A DNA stretch of 39,657 bases from Acidisphaera sp. S103 (GTDB taxonomy: Bacteria; Pseudomonadota; Alphaproteobacteria; Acetobacterales; Acetobacteraceae): assembly GCF_009765975.1 (NCBI RefSeq), contig NZ_LMUJ01000111.1:284398-324054 (forward strand). The letters are read 5' to 3'. The translations under genes were made by a program, and so were the position numbers. Position 1 is the stretch's first letter. Each line of letters opens with the position of its first letter. Under the pieces are notes generated by a model that saw only the letters and a list, made by a program, of their open reading frames with translations, was not told the DNA's origin and did not search any database. Positions 24,139 to 33,314 of this stretch are shown piece by piece.

Positions 24139-27100
24139 CTACACGACCTCCTCGGCAACACCCAGATAATGCTTGTGCACGGACCCCGCGGGCAAGGCGG
24201 CTGCCAAATCCAATAGATGGCGGTGGTGCGTCAGCAGGATCACCTGCACCGAATGGCTGACATCCTGCAACACTCGCAAGGCTGCCAGAGCGCGGGCATC
24301 GTCAAAGGTTTGCAGAATGTCGTCACCGATGAACGGCAGCGGCGCATCCGCGTAGTCCTCGATCGCAGCGAGGCGCAAAGCCAGGTAAAGCTGGTCGCGC
24401 GTACCCTCGGATAGCTCCCTGATTAGCTGACGCTCCCCGGGGAAGTCCCGTTGAACCAAACTTAGACGGGTCTGGTTCTGGTCGGTTTCCTCCGTCAAGA
24501 CCCGTGTATATTCCCCATTCGTCAGGCTGGAAAACCGCGCGCTGATGCGCCGCAGCATCTCTGGCTCAGCATCCTGCGCCGCGGAGGCAATGGCCTGCTC
24601 CAGCAATTCGGCCGCCACGTGGCAGACCAGGGCCTCCTCCAACGTTCGGCCCATGGTAGCGACAGCTGCCTGCTGATCGGCGGCGGCGTCGGTCGCTCCG
24701 GTGGCGATTTCGGCCTGCTGCATTTCCATCGCCAACCGGGCCACCGCTGCCGCCGCCTCCTGTGCCGCTTGCTGAGCGTGACCGAGCCGCTGCCTCGCGT
24801 CGTCTAGCCGGGCTGGCAAATCCTCGACCAAGACGGCGCCAACCTCCTGACGAAGCGCCTCAAGCGAGTATGAGTCGCCCGCTTCGAGCAGCTTCTCTTC
24901 GGCGCTGGCAAGGGCTGCGGTTTGCCGGGCACGCTCGGCCGCGAGAGCCAGGCGCACCTCGGCGGCCTCGACTGTTTCCGCACCAATCAGCAACAGGATC
25001 GCACGCAGGGCGCTTTTTCGGTCGGCCAACTGTTGTTCCGCAAGCTCGCACTGTTTGGCTGTCTCCTGTGCCTGCTGCGAGAGTGAGTCCCGACGAGTCT
25101 GGACCTGCCGTTCCTCCTGCGCCCGCCGCTGCAGCGTCGTCACAATGAGGAACGGGTCCGTTGATTCCGAGCCGCCCGGAACACGCGCGGCCATTGCGGC
25201 TGCGTCTCGGGCGAAGCGCTCGATATCGCGCTCCATGCCCTCTACCCGAACAGCCGCCGAAGCATGCTCTTTCTGTTTCCCATCCAACTCCGAGAAGACT
25301 TGGAGCACGTCGTCCATGACCGCCGGATCTTCAGCAACCGGCCGACCAAGATCGGTCGTGGCACGCGCCCATTCGGCCTGCCACGTTGCAAGTGCCTGAA
25401 TTGCCTGCTGATGGGCACGTTCGGCATCGGCCAAGTCGGCCTCGGCGCGCTTTTGCTGTGATTCAAGCGCTGCTCGTGTCGTCTCAACCTGGCGGGCCTG
25501 AGCCAGTTTTCTATCCGCCGCCATCAGCAGATCAGGCAGCCCGGGCTGCCCGGCCACTTCCAATAGTTCCGCCAAATGGGCAGCCCAGACGGAATGGCTG
25601 GCCTTCAGAGCTGCCGAAGCTGCCTCCGCCTTTAGAACCGTATGCCGTGCGTCAATCGCATCCTCACGCGCCTTCAGAAACTGTCGCACATCGCCAAGTC
25701 CGGGGGCCGGACCCAGCGGAAAGATGGCGCAGAGCTGTATCCAGGCGGCGTCTGCGGCCGCTGACGACTCCTTGGAGGACTGGTATTGGTCAGCAGCCTT
25801 CTGAAGCTTAGTTTCCGCTTCAGCCAACTTGGCCTGGGCAGCGTGGGCGCGCTCGACCAGCGTGGTTTCGTGCACGCGGCGATCGGCGAAGTCGTCGGCA
25901 TCAGTGACCGCTCGTTCATAGGCAAGCGGCAATGCAAGGCTTTTCGCGAAAGCCCGCTCCTCCTGCGAGGTTGGTGGATCGGCTGTGAATGCCCGCCGGT
26001 AAATCAGTTGCCATCCCTCATCCCGATACGCACGGGCACGACTGAGTGCGGCCTCGTCAGGCAGCGGCGCCGGGCCTACCAGCCGGTTTAGCACTTTCTG
26101 GGCGGCTTCCCGTTCGGCCTCCAGCGTATGCAACGTCGCGTGGTGCGTCGCGGCGGCGGAGCAAGCCTGCTCCGTTAGTGCCGCCTGCCGCTCGTAAGCC
26201 TCAATGGGCAGCGGTGCCAGAGCGGCCAGGGCAATCGCGTCACCGCTCCAGCCAGGCACCTTCGCCATCGCAGTCGTCAGAGCGACTTTGTCGGTGGCTG
26301 CCTGCCCTGCGGCATCGTTCGCCTTACGGACAGGATCGCCATCCGCGCGCACTTCCTTCACCAGAGCTTCCAGCCCCGAGAGGTCGCCGGGTGCGAGGAG
26401 GGCCTCGAGCTGTTCTCGCGCCTTGTCCCGCTCGCGCGTCCGTTCCTGTATCGTTGCCGGGCCTGGCTGCTCATCCCGTTTGCGGGTCTGATAGTCGTTG
26501 ATCAATCGGCGGACGCGATTGATTGCCGCCCGCGGCGGCACTGCCTCAGCCGCGCGCTGCACCGGCAGGTCGCGACCCAACTCACGCAAAAAGCCTTCGA
26601 TCGCCGTCGCTGCCGCATCGGCTTGAGCCTTGACCGACGGCAAGTCAGCCTGCGACTTGCGGGCCGCACCGCTGTCCGTGGCTAATCGATCGATCTCGTC
26701 GGCTTCAGCCAGCACCCCTTCATCGACCAAGACTCCGGCGAGTTGCTCCGTAAGGCGACCGGCCGCCTCCTGGTGCCGCTGCGCGCGATCCTCTGCTATC
26801 GCCACCTGCTCACGGGCCGCGGACAGGCGCGCTGCCAAACCAGGATCGATCACCGGAGCGTCTGAATTTTCCCGCAACCATTGAGCAGCGCTGTCGATGA
26901 CCGCAAGCAGTGGACGGACGCGACGGACACGTTCGAGCATTGCAATCTCGGCCGAAGCGAGACCGGCGTTTCGGTTGTACTCGACTTGGCGTTCTTCCTG
27001 GGCGTCACGGTCACGCCTGAGTTTTTCCCACTGCTCAGGCTTCAGCAGGCTTTGGTCCTTGCGCCTACGGGCTTCTACATACTGGTCCAGGCCCACATAA

Positions 27101-27648
27101 AAGGGGCGGCCTGCGACCCTCCGCCTTGGTGCCAGCCCATCACGCGTCTCCTGCAGGCGCTTCCGAATGGCGGGTAGGTCGCGGATTTCCCCGGCTCCGG
27201 ATGCCAACGCCTGACCCAGATCGCCGTCCGATGCCAGCAGGTCGGCTTCCCCTTGGCGCAGCCGGTCAGTATCCAAAGCGAACAAGCGCTCTAACCGCAC
27301 GCGGTCGGTGCGTCCGAGAAAGCGCATGACCGTGGCTGGATCGAGCGCCGATCCGTCCGCGTCGACAAGAGTGTTGCCATGACCCTTGCGGCGACCGAAC
27401 GTGAACGCCTGGTCATCGTGGCTCAGCGCCTCCGCCGCGATCCGCATGTTGGGATAGCCATAGCGGAAGCCCATCGGGCTCTGGCCAGCAATCCCGAACA
27501 GCAGATCGCAGAAGGCCGACCGGAGCACGGATTTGCCGCCACCGTTGGGGGCGAGAACCAGGTTCAGGACGCCCTTGCGCGGATCGAAACGGACGTGCTC
27601 GTCCTCGAAGCTGCCGTACCGGAACAGGTGCAGACAGGTCAGTCGCAT
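24139..27648 (-). CDS. YhaN-like SMC/RecF-type ATPase (SbcC-like)
   Basis: A 1169-residue AAA ATPase of the YhaN/SbcC group. The N-terminal Walker A is APNGGGKS (33-40); a very long Ala/Gln/Glu-rich coiled-coil region follows (about 200-950); the C-terminal ATPase half has LSEGTRDQLYLALRLA (signature) and LPFIGDDILQTFDDARALAA (Walker B). Such ATPases work with an SbcD/Mre11-like nuclease in DNA end processing or repair. The partner gene ends one base before this start (TGA 27649-27651, ATG 27648). It ends at TAG 24139, after which the same frame stays coding-like for 65 codons. Confidence 0.85.
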   Translation of the reverse strand: MRLTCLHLFRYGSFEDEHVRFDPRKGVLNLVLAPNGGGKSVLRSAFCDLLFGIAGQSPMGFRYGYPNMRIAAEALSHDDQAFTFGRRKGHGNTLVDADGSALDPATVMRFLGRTDRVRLERLFALDTDRLRQGEADLLASDGDLGQALASGAGEIRDLPAIRKRLQETRDGLAPRRRVAGRPFYVGLDQYVEARRRKDQSLLKPEQWEKLRRDRDAQEERQVEYNRNAGLASAEIAMLERVRRVRPLLAVIDSAAQWLRENSDAPVIDPGLAARLSAAREQVAIAEDRAQRHQEAAGRLTEQLAGVLVDEGVLAEADEIDRLATDSGAARKSQADLPSVKAQADAAATAIEGFLRELGRDLPVQRAAEAVPPRAAINRVRRLINDYQTRKRDEQPGPATIQERTRERDKAREQLEALLAPGDLSGLEALVKEVRADGDPVRKANDAAGQAATDKVALTTAMAKVPGWSGDAIALAALAPLPIEAYERQAALTEQACSAAATHHATLHTLEAEREAAQKVLNRLVGPAPLPDEAALSRARAYRDEGWQLIYRRAFTADPPTSQEERAFAKSLALPLAYERAVTDADDFADRRVHETTLVERAHAAQAKLAEAETKLQKAADQYQSSKESSAAADAAWIQLCAIFPLGPAPGLGDVRQFLKAREDAIDARHTVLKAEAASAALKASHSVWAAHLAELLEVAGQPGLPDLLMAADRKLAQARQVETTRAALESQQKRAEADLADAERAHQQAIQALATWQAEWARATTDLGRPVAEDPAVMDDVLQVFSELDGKQKEHASAAVRVEGMERDIERFARDAAAMAARVPGGSESTDPFLIVTTLQRRAQEERQVQTRRDSLSQQAQETAKQCELAEQQLADRKSALRAILLLIGAETVEAAEVRLALAAERARQTAALASAEEKLLEAGDSYSLEALRQEVGAVLVEDLPARLDDARQRLGHAQQAAQEAAAAVARLAMEMQQAEIATGATDAAADQQAAVATMGRTLEEALVCHVAAELLEQAIASAAQDAEPEMLRRISARFSSLTNGEYTRVLTEETDQNQTRLSLVQRDFPGERQLIRELSEGTRDQLYLALRLAAIEDYADAPLPFIGDDILQTFDDARALAALRVLQDVSHSVQVILLTHHRHLLDLAAALPAGSVHKHYLGVAEEVV

Positions 27649-28908
27649 TCAACCTTCTCCAAGCTCGGCACGCAGCAGGGTGCGGGCTCGCTCCAGTATG
27701 TCTGCGGGCAACATGCCGCCTTTTACGATCTGCACTGCCGGGTGCTCGTCACCGAGTTCGGCCTGCAGCGACCCCAGTCGATCGAGCAGGTCCTTCGCAT
27801 ACCCCGCGGCACTCGCGCTCAGTTTGGCCAGGTCAGGATCTTCAATTCCGCCTAATACCGCGCTGGGCACTGCAGTTGTCGTTGCAGGTGGCCGCACATT
27901 GACCGATACCCTCTCCAGCCAAATCGCATCGCGGCCAGCGATTGCCAGGGCCTCAGCTTTGAGCTTTTCGCCGATGTCTGTTACGTTCCGAACTACTGCG
28001 GCGTAAGCCGGGGTTTCTCCACGGAGCACGACACGGGCAGCGAGCAAGCGTCCCTCGGCCCGCTCGAGCGCTTCCCTCAGCAGTTGTCGACCCGCACTCA
28101 ATACTGCCTCTTCGTCGTTCGCGCCGCTCAGATCCACCTCGATGCGCGCCCAGCGGACGGTGTCGAAGGGAACGAATTCTGGGGGAGCAATGATTCGATC
28201 GTCTGTGACCGTGACCAGCATGGCCCCTCGTGGTCCTTCTTCCCTGATGTGTCGCCCCTGTAGGTTGCCGGGATAAACGATCCAAGGGTCCTGGCCGAGC
28301 ACGGCACGGGTATGAATGTGGCCGAGTGCCCAGTAGTCGTAGCCATGGTTGCTGAGGTTGAGCACGCTGCATGGAGCGTAGTTCTCATGCCCTGGCCGAC
28401 CGTCCGCGTTCGAGTGCAGCATACCGATGTTGAAATGGCCGGGCGAAGGTGCCGGATAGGCCCGGCTGAGGTCATCCCGGACCGCTTGCGTTGTGAAACC
28501 TTGCCCGTGCACCGCGACACCTGGAAGGTTAGAGGGATACCAAGTCTCGGGCCTATCGGTTCGCAGCAGCTTGGCCGGTTCCGGGAACGCGAGTCGGCGG
28601 GTTATTGCGCTTTGTGCATCGTGATTGCCGCTGATCGCCACGAAAGGGATTCCGGAGCGACTGAGGCGGCCAATTTGGCCGATCAGGAACTGACCAGTCC
28701 GCCAGTCTTGCCATTCGCCGTCGTACAAATCCCCCGCGGCAAGGACAAAATCGACACTTTGCTCGATCGAATAATCCACCAGTGCGGTAAAGGCGTCCCG
28801 GCTGGCGCGGCGGATGCGGTCGACCGGAGCATCCGGCTCGGATTCCAGACCGCGGAGCGGGCTGTCGATATGCAGGTCTGCGCAATGAATGAAGCGAAAG
28901 GATGTCAC
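27649..28908 (-). CDS. YhaO-like metallophosphoesterase nuclease (SbcD/Mre11-like)
   Basis: A 419-residue calcineurin-like phosphoesterase with all metal motifs: HCADLHID (Asp11, His13), AAGDLYDGEW, SGNHDAQ, GMLHSN and LGHIHTRA. This order is that of YhaO/SbcD/Mre11 DNA nucleases. The start is GTG 28908 with AGGA 9-12 bases upstream; no in-frame ATG is suitable. The YhaN-like ATPase follows immediately and both are probably one operon forming a nuclease-ATPase complex that processes DNA ends. It appears intact. Confidence 0.87.
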   Translation of the reverse strand: MTSFRFIHCADLHIDSPLRGLESEPDAPVDRIRRASRDAFTALVDYSIEQSVDFVLAAGDLYDGEWQDWRTGQFLIGQIGRLSRSGIPFVAISGNHDAQSAITRRLAFPEPAKLLRTDRPETWYPSNLPGVAVHGQGFTTQAVRDDLSRAYPAPSPGHFNIGMLHSNADGRPGHENYAPCSVLNLSNHGYDYWALGHIHTRAVLGQDPWIVYPGNLQGRHIREEGPRGAMLVTVTDDRIIAPPEFVPFDTVRWARIEVDLSGANDEEAVLSAGRQLLREALERAEGRLLAARVVLRGETPAYAAVVRNVTDIGEKLKAEALAIAGRDAIWLERVSVNVRPPATTTAVPSAVLGGIEDPDLAKLSASAAGYAKDLLDRLGSLQAELGDEHPAVQIVKGGMLPADILERARTLLRAELGEG

Positions 28909-28975
28909 CGCATTTTCCTGAATAAGCGTTATGTCTTATGGGAGAGCGCTGACGATTAGCACGCACGCGAGACGA

Positions 28976-29108
28976 TTAGTCCAGAGGGAAATTTGCCTCT
29001 CCAAGACAGCGCGCGCCTGGGGTGGACGGATTAGGCCGGAGTCTGACCATCTGGCGGGCGTGTTGCTCCTCGAACTGCACTGGACTTAGATACCCGAGCG
29101 CTGAATGA
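28976..29108 (-). pseudogene. IS3-family transposase C-terminal remnant
   Basis: The minus frame reads CHSALGYLSPVQFEEQHARQ, then MVRLRPNPSTPGARCLGEAN and FPLD before TAA 28976. HSALGYLSPVQFE is the well-known end of IS3-family OrfB integrases after the catalytic Glu. Only about 45 codons remain; the rest is replaced by the duplicated element that starts at 29137. It shows a past IS3 copy at this border. Confidence 0.75.
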
Positions 29109-29136
29109 CATATTGGACATGTACTCGTCGTCGGCT

Positions 29137-29302
29137 CGGTCGTTACGCAGCGCGAAATGTAGTGAACTTAAGCGCGATCTGTAGGGGAAATGCGCGATTT
29201 CGTGTTTATTTACAATGAGTTCTAGACCCTGAATCTATGAATATATAAGGGGGCCGAATCCGAGGCTGCGGGCGGTCGAGGATGACGAGTCTGGGCCGAG
29301 TA
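29137..29302. repeat. ~166-bp duplicated noncoding element, copy 2
   Basis: Second copy of the element at 19524-19690, same orientation, 9.6 kb away. GCGCGA-headed units start at 29150, 29172 and 29192, with the same 22/20 spacing. It begins about 28 bases from the IS3 transposase remnant. Sequence right of 29302 differs from the first copy. Confidence 0.75.
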
Positions 29303-29775
29303 TCACGGTGTCACACCGGCGGTCGTTGGCGCCGCCGTCAAAGCCACCGTGGCGCGACCTCCGGCGCCAGCGATACCGCACGCGGGGGGCGCGGCGACGT
29401 CGATCTGGCGAGCATCGGCAGCACAATCGGATAGCCCCTTGGACCAGAGAGGCTTTCGCAAGGGCAGGGGGGATGATTGCCGGATCTGATTTCAGCGGGC
29501 TTGGTACCAATCTCAATGAACATCGGCCAAGCCTCGGGAACGGGGGGCCGTCGTCGCCATCAATGGGCTGTGCCTGACCGGTGAGCTGACCGGCGTTGAA
29601 AGCCTCAGCCACAATCGCTACGCCCGCTTGCGGTTATTGAATTGCGGGTCCCGGGCGCGGGGTCCGCCGCAAGCGGTTCGCTATGGTTCGAGTTCTATTG
29701 CTGTGGGTTTTCCGTTCCCAACACCGGGGGACTACCGATGACCGTCGCTTAGCTCTCGCGGCCCAGGTCCTTGGG
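29303..29775. other. Gene-poor stretch right of the duplicated element
   Basis: Arginine-rich open frames here have no protein character and no start signals. I see no gene, terminator or repeat that can be supported. Confidence 0.4.
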
Positions 29776-30066
29776 ATGAAGGATCAGTTCCTGGAAGTCG
29801 CCTGCGGATGCGGGACGCGCCGGGTGACCGGCCTTGGACGAGTGGCCGAAGACCCATGCATTCGGACAATGACACTCGCTACCGTTGCCACGAAAGTCCA
29901 ATGTGCCGATTGTTTCAGCGGGCCAGACGAGGTCCATCTGACCGCAACAACACACGGCCTGCACCCTCCAGATTTCGCCGGTGATGGCGTTTGGTCCCTC
30001 CTGCTATGGCAGAACGCCAGCCGCGGAGGCAGCTACCACAGGCGCCGCATCACCGAGGCGGAATAA
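29776..30066 (+). CDS. Small protein with paired CxC/CxxC zinc-site pattern
   Basis: A 96-residue protein beginning MKDQFLEVACGCGTRRVTGL. A CGCG pair near residue 10 and CADC near residue 43 (VATKVQCADCFSGPDEVHLT) give four cysteines placed as in a treble-clef or zinc-ribbon fold. This pattern is common in small alphaproteobacterial unknown proteins often found near mobile elements. The ribosome-binding site is weak; the frame is open further upstream to 29683. Function unknown. Confidence 0.5.
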   Translation: MKDQFLEVACGCGTRRVTGLGRVAEDPCIRTMTLATVATKVQCADCFSGPDEVHLTATTHGLHPPDFAGDGVWSLLLWQNASRGGSYHRRRITEAE

Positions 30067-30470
30067 ACGCGCCGCGGAACCGCTCGACCTGGCCAGAATG
30101 GCTCTGAAAGGATTGTTGCCTTGGGCCGAGGTTACGGGTAGCGGAAGCCAATCGTGCCCTTCGCCCCACCGTTTGATCACCGGCGCCACCCACGTTCGAC
30201 GCGATACCTTTTGGGCGGTCGGCTTCGTCCCTTGATAGAGGTGCTGTTATCGGCTCCATCTTGGCGGCTGAAGGGACGGACGACACACCGGAGGCCAATC
30301 GGTTGGTATGGCAGATGGCCCCATCATGCATCGAATGTGATCTATAGGAACGGTCATCAGAAACAATCTCGAGCAGATTTTTCACCCGTGTGGCCGGGCT
30401 TCGGGAGTTAAGATTGGCGAAACGCAATTAACGGCGCCGCAAAAGCCAAGATTTTTGCGGCATTCCGTGA
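30067..30470. other. Gene-poor stretch
   Basis: No supportable gene. It lies between the small cysteine protein (plus) and the acetyltransferase end (minus); short frames lack protein character. Confidence 0.4.
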
Positions 30471-30938
30471 CTACGACCAAAGATCGCGGCGCATGAGCGC
30501 GAATGGTTTGCCGTCGTGCAGAATGGTCTCGACAGTCAGCCACCCCACGCGCGCGTAAATCCGCTCTGCCCTGTTCGTGTAAAGCCATAGTGTCGAAAAC
30601 GATTGCCTACGGGCTTCTTCCTCTACGGCAGCCACCAACTTAGCCGCATACCCACGGCCGCGAGCCTCGGGCACGACAAACACGCCCGCCAACCAAGGCG
30701 TCAAATCCAGCCGTTCTTCCAAATCGTGAGCCGTTATGCTGGCCGTGCCGACAGGCTCATTGTCAACGAGAAGAACAAACGACTGGGGGATTTTGAGCGC
30801 CATGGCTGTTGCCCGTTCGGCGCGTTCCAAAGCGTCCTCGAAGGGCTCCTTGTCGCGTAACCACTCGTTCCATCTCCAGCGCACTGTCACCTCGACGAGG
30901 TCGGGCCGGGCTATGGCGGACACCACCGACGTTGGCAT
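30471..30938 (-). CDS. GNAT-family N-acetyltransferase
   Basis: A 155-residue GNAT acetyltransferase. Motif A for acetyl-CoA is GVFVVPEARGRGYAAKLVAA (R/Q-x-x-G-x-G/A), followed by LWLYTNRAERIYARVGW, the conserved Tyr and Gly region of motif B. The substrate (small amine, antibiotic or protein N-terminus) cannot be inferred. Single gene on the minus strand in a cargo-like run with a P-loop kinase and a second acetyltransferase. Confidence 0.85.
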   Translation of the reverse strand: MPTSVVSAIARPDLVEVTVRWRWNEWLRDKEPFEDALERAERATAMALKIPQSFVLLVDNEPVGTASITAHDLEERLDLTPWLAGVFVVPEARGRGYAAKLVAAVEEEARRQSFSTLWLYTNRAERIYARVGWLTVETILHDGKPFALMRRDLWS

Positions 30939-31087
30939 GAGCCTTCTCTGGCACGGTTGACGGAACCTTTAGCGTGTAGCTGCTGGGAGCAAATGTAAAC
31001 CGAGCCCTCGGCGCACCAACACTCAAGAATTTTGAGGCAAACGCAGCGCGCCATGCCGCCGGTGAGCGTTGTTGCCGGGAAGTCGCA

Positions 31088-31615
31088 TTAGCGGTCGAGC
31101 CCCGCCGAATCATAGAATTGATTCAGTTCCCGTGCCGTTGCCAGCTTCATCTTGGGCAACGTGATGCGGTCGAACATTTCGCTATAGCGCTTGCGATTCG
31201 CGCGGGTAGTTATGGCGATGTGGTGGATCATCTCCCATTTTACGCTGTCCCGGTTACCTTCTAGCGCCCCGCGCCGGTCGCCCGCGAACCATGAGCGCCG
31301 CAGGTATCGGAGAAGGCTGGTCACCGCCGGGACGTCCAGGAGAATGAAGCCTGTTGCCCTTTCCAGCCGCTGCGGCAGACACCGCGAGTAGTTGCCGTCC
31401 ATGACCCAGCGTGGCGCCAGGATCGTCTTGTCATGCAATGCAATGAACTCCGCCTCGGGGCGGGGCTGCCAGTCCGTGTTGGGCAGGTGATGAAGCTGAT
31501 CGAGATGGACTGCAGGCAGGTCGCGCAAGCGTCCGATGGCCGCGGCCAAGGTGGACTTGCCGCTGTTCGACGGACCCATAATGCAAATGCGAGGCCCAAG
31601 TTCTTCAATGGTCAT
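31088..31615 (-). CDS. P-loop kinase, adenylate kinase/FlaR-like
   Basis: A 175-residue P-loop protein. Walker A is GPSNSGKST (14-22), followed by AVHLDQLHHLPNTDW and WVMDGNYSRC, the pattern of the topology-modulation/FlaR-type adenylate-kinase-like family (D..H/Y...P.W; W..DGNY). A lid-like region follows (RYLRRSWFAGDRRGALEGNR). Enzymes of this type phosphorylate unknown nucleotides or small molecules. The gene appears intact and stands alone. Confidence 0.78.
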   Translation of the reverse strand: MTIEELGPRICIMGPSNSGKSTLAAAIGRLRDLPAVHLDQLHHLPNTDWQPRPEAEFIALHDKTILAPRWVMDGNYSRCLPQRLERATGFILLDVPAVTSLLRYLRRSWFAGDRRGALEGNRDSVKWEMIHHIAITTRANRKRYSEMFDRITLPKMKLATARELNQFYDSAGLDR

Positions 31616-31725
31616 GGCGCGGCATGCATATCGGCTCGGTAGCTAGCTGGCGACGCCTTTCATTTGCGGTCGGAGAGACACAAGCCAGCCGTTCGTCATC
31701 GTCCATAAGCATGGCTGCGCATAAT

Positions 31726-32145
31726 TCAAAAATTTCGCACCGACTTGACCTGTCCGTCGAAGGGTCGCTCCTCTTGCAGGGCCGATAGCCCTTCGGTGCG
31801 TGTTTCGCAGAAGTCGAACTCTCCATTTTTGATGCCGTCAACAAACACCCGCCACTCATCTATCGTAAATACAACGGTAGTCCGCATCCGATCTGACGAA
31901 TTTCGGACGGCTACAAATCCATCTTTGTGAGCCACTTCGGCGCAAAACCAGAGATAAAGACATGCTTGTGGCTTCACAAAATTCGCAAACGGCACATCGG
32001 TGTTAGCCAAGTCCCTGTTTATTTGCCTCTCCGTGTCTCGGAGATAAGACTTAACCACACTTTCATCGACGGAGTTTAGCCAACCCGCCCACTCAGCGAA
32101 GCCAACCGGCAGCCTTCGCAGCCATGTTTTCAGAAGGGCTATCAT
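31726..32145 (-). CDS. Unknown protein with DUF397-like C-terminus
   Basis: A 139-residue soluble protein beginning MIALLKTWLRRLPVGFAEWA. Near the end, VVFTIDEWRVFVDGIKNGEF fits the DUF397 pattern (F...W..F...vk.GeFd), small domains often next to XRE regulators in actinobacteria. The N-terminal 90 residues were not recognised. It starts 9 bases after the stop of the membrane-protein gene upstream and shares its GAGG ribosome-binding site, so the two are coupled. Confidence 0.55.
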   Translation of the reverse strand: MIALLKTWLRRLPVGFAEWAGWLNSVDESVVKSYLRDTERQINRDLANTDVPFANFVKPQACLYLWFCAEVAHKDGFVAVRNSSDRMRTTVVFTIDEWRVFVDGIKNGEFDFCETRTEGLSALQEERPFDGQVKSVRNF

Positions 32146-32154
32146 AGAGGAGCC

Positions 32155-32535
32155 TCACTTTTCTAGCGTGCCTGCGTATTCCTTGAGCATCTGGATTGCC
32201 ACCCTCGTTATGACGGTTTTGATGGCTGCGAACGGAAAGCCGTAACTAGCCACCCCCAGTAGCGCATACAGGGATGTGCCGGACAGGCTTGACGCTGGCC
32301 ATCGTCCTTCAATCACGGCGGGGGCTATCAGAACCATCAGAAAAGCACTCGCAGGGACGAACAAAACCACTTCTAACCACAAAGATCTTCCAAGTCCCCG
32401 TTTCACCAAGGCGTTCTCAGCCGCGGTTCTCTGATCGGCGCGCTTGAACAATATGGTTAGATCGCGCGATCGGACGATGAGGAAGAGCAGCTCTGCCGAG
32501 AGAAAGGTGAGCGTTTCAGCAGGCCAGCCAAGCAT
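32155..32535 (-). CDS. Small integral membrane protein (126 aa)
   Basis: Begins MLGWPAETLTFLSAELLFLI. Hydrophobic segments lie at about 8-24, 53-72 and 83-110 (LWLEVVLFVPASAFLMVLIA; SLYALLGVASYGFPFAAIKT), so two to three membrane spans are likely. A charged helix (RSRDLTILFKRADQRTAAEN) sits between. First gene of a two-gene unit with the DUF397-like protein. Family and function not recognised. Confidence 0.6.
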   Translation of the reverse strand: MLGWPAETLTFLSAELLFLIVRSRDLTILFKRADQRTAAENALVKRGLGRSLWLEVVLFVPASAFLMVLIAPAVIEGRWPASSLSGTSLYALLGVASYGFPFAAIKTVITRVAIQMLKEYAGTLEK

Positions 32536-32681
32536 CCCTCATGCTCTCCCCAGGGTGACCGTGCGGATCGGCGTCACAGTGTCACCCCCCAATCGCCTGG
32601 ACTGAAGTGACTATCCCAAGCGCCGGATTATACAGTGAGACGGGAGAGCCGCCTACCTTATGATGGTGGATGATGCAGAAT

Positions 32682-33236
32682 TTAAGACTTTCGCACCGTG
32701 GGCGGGCTGGCTTGGTCGTTGAGGGGGAGACGCATGGCACACCGCGTGTTCTCGGCAAAGCCGCTTTCGACCTCCTTCCGCAGCAACACGGCCAAGCGGG
32801 TATCAAGATGAGATGCGCTCAAGACCTTGAAGCCCACACGGCTATAGAAGGGCGCATTCCACGGGACCTGGCGGTACGTCGTCAGCGTCACAGCTGACAA
32901 ATGATGTGTCACAGCCCATTCAATTGCTGCTGTGAGCAGGGCACGGCCAGCGCCATGTCCCTGAAACGATGCAGCCACCGACATCTCGTAAATGTGGAGG
33001 TCGTGCTCTGCTATCACTTCAGCGCTCAGAAACCCGACGGGCGTGTCGTGCTCATCGGCAGCGACCCAGCAAGTGCCGCCGCGGATGCGACTGGAATGCA
33101 CGGCTTCGTCCAGCACTTCCCCGTCCGCGATCCATTCGAGTCCGGCCATCGTCCTGAAGCTCTGGGCCGCTGAGCGTTCAAGGGCAGGCAAAATGGCGGC
33201 GTCAGCCTCTCTGGCAAGGCGTATAGGACTGATCAT
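32682..33236 (-). CDS. GNAT-family N-acetyltransferase
   Basis: A 184-residue acetyltransferase with motif A LHIYEMSVAASFQGHGAGRA and the Tyr-containing segment WNAPFYSRVGFKVLS of motif B. It resembles amino-sugar or unknown small-molecule acetyltransferases of mobile regions; the substrate is not known. It is distinct from the gene at 30471. Last gene of the minus-strand cargo run. Confidence 0.83.
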   Translation of the reverse strand: MISPIRLAREADAAILPALERSAAQSFRTMAGLEWIADGEVLDEAVHSSRIRGGTCWVAADEHDTPVGFLSAEVIAEHDLHIYEMSVAASFQGHGAGRALLTAAIEWAVTHHLSAVTLTTYRQVPWNAPFYSRVGFKVLSASHLDTRLAVLLRKEVESGFAENTRCAMRLPLNDQASPPTVRKS

Positions 33237-33314
33237 AATGGCAGCTATAACACGACCGCGCAGGCTGCTGTGTAGACGTCAAAAATTCAGCAATGAGAAT
33301 TTGATATCTGGGAA

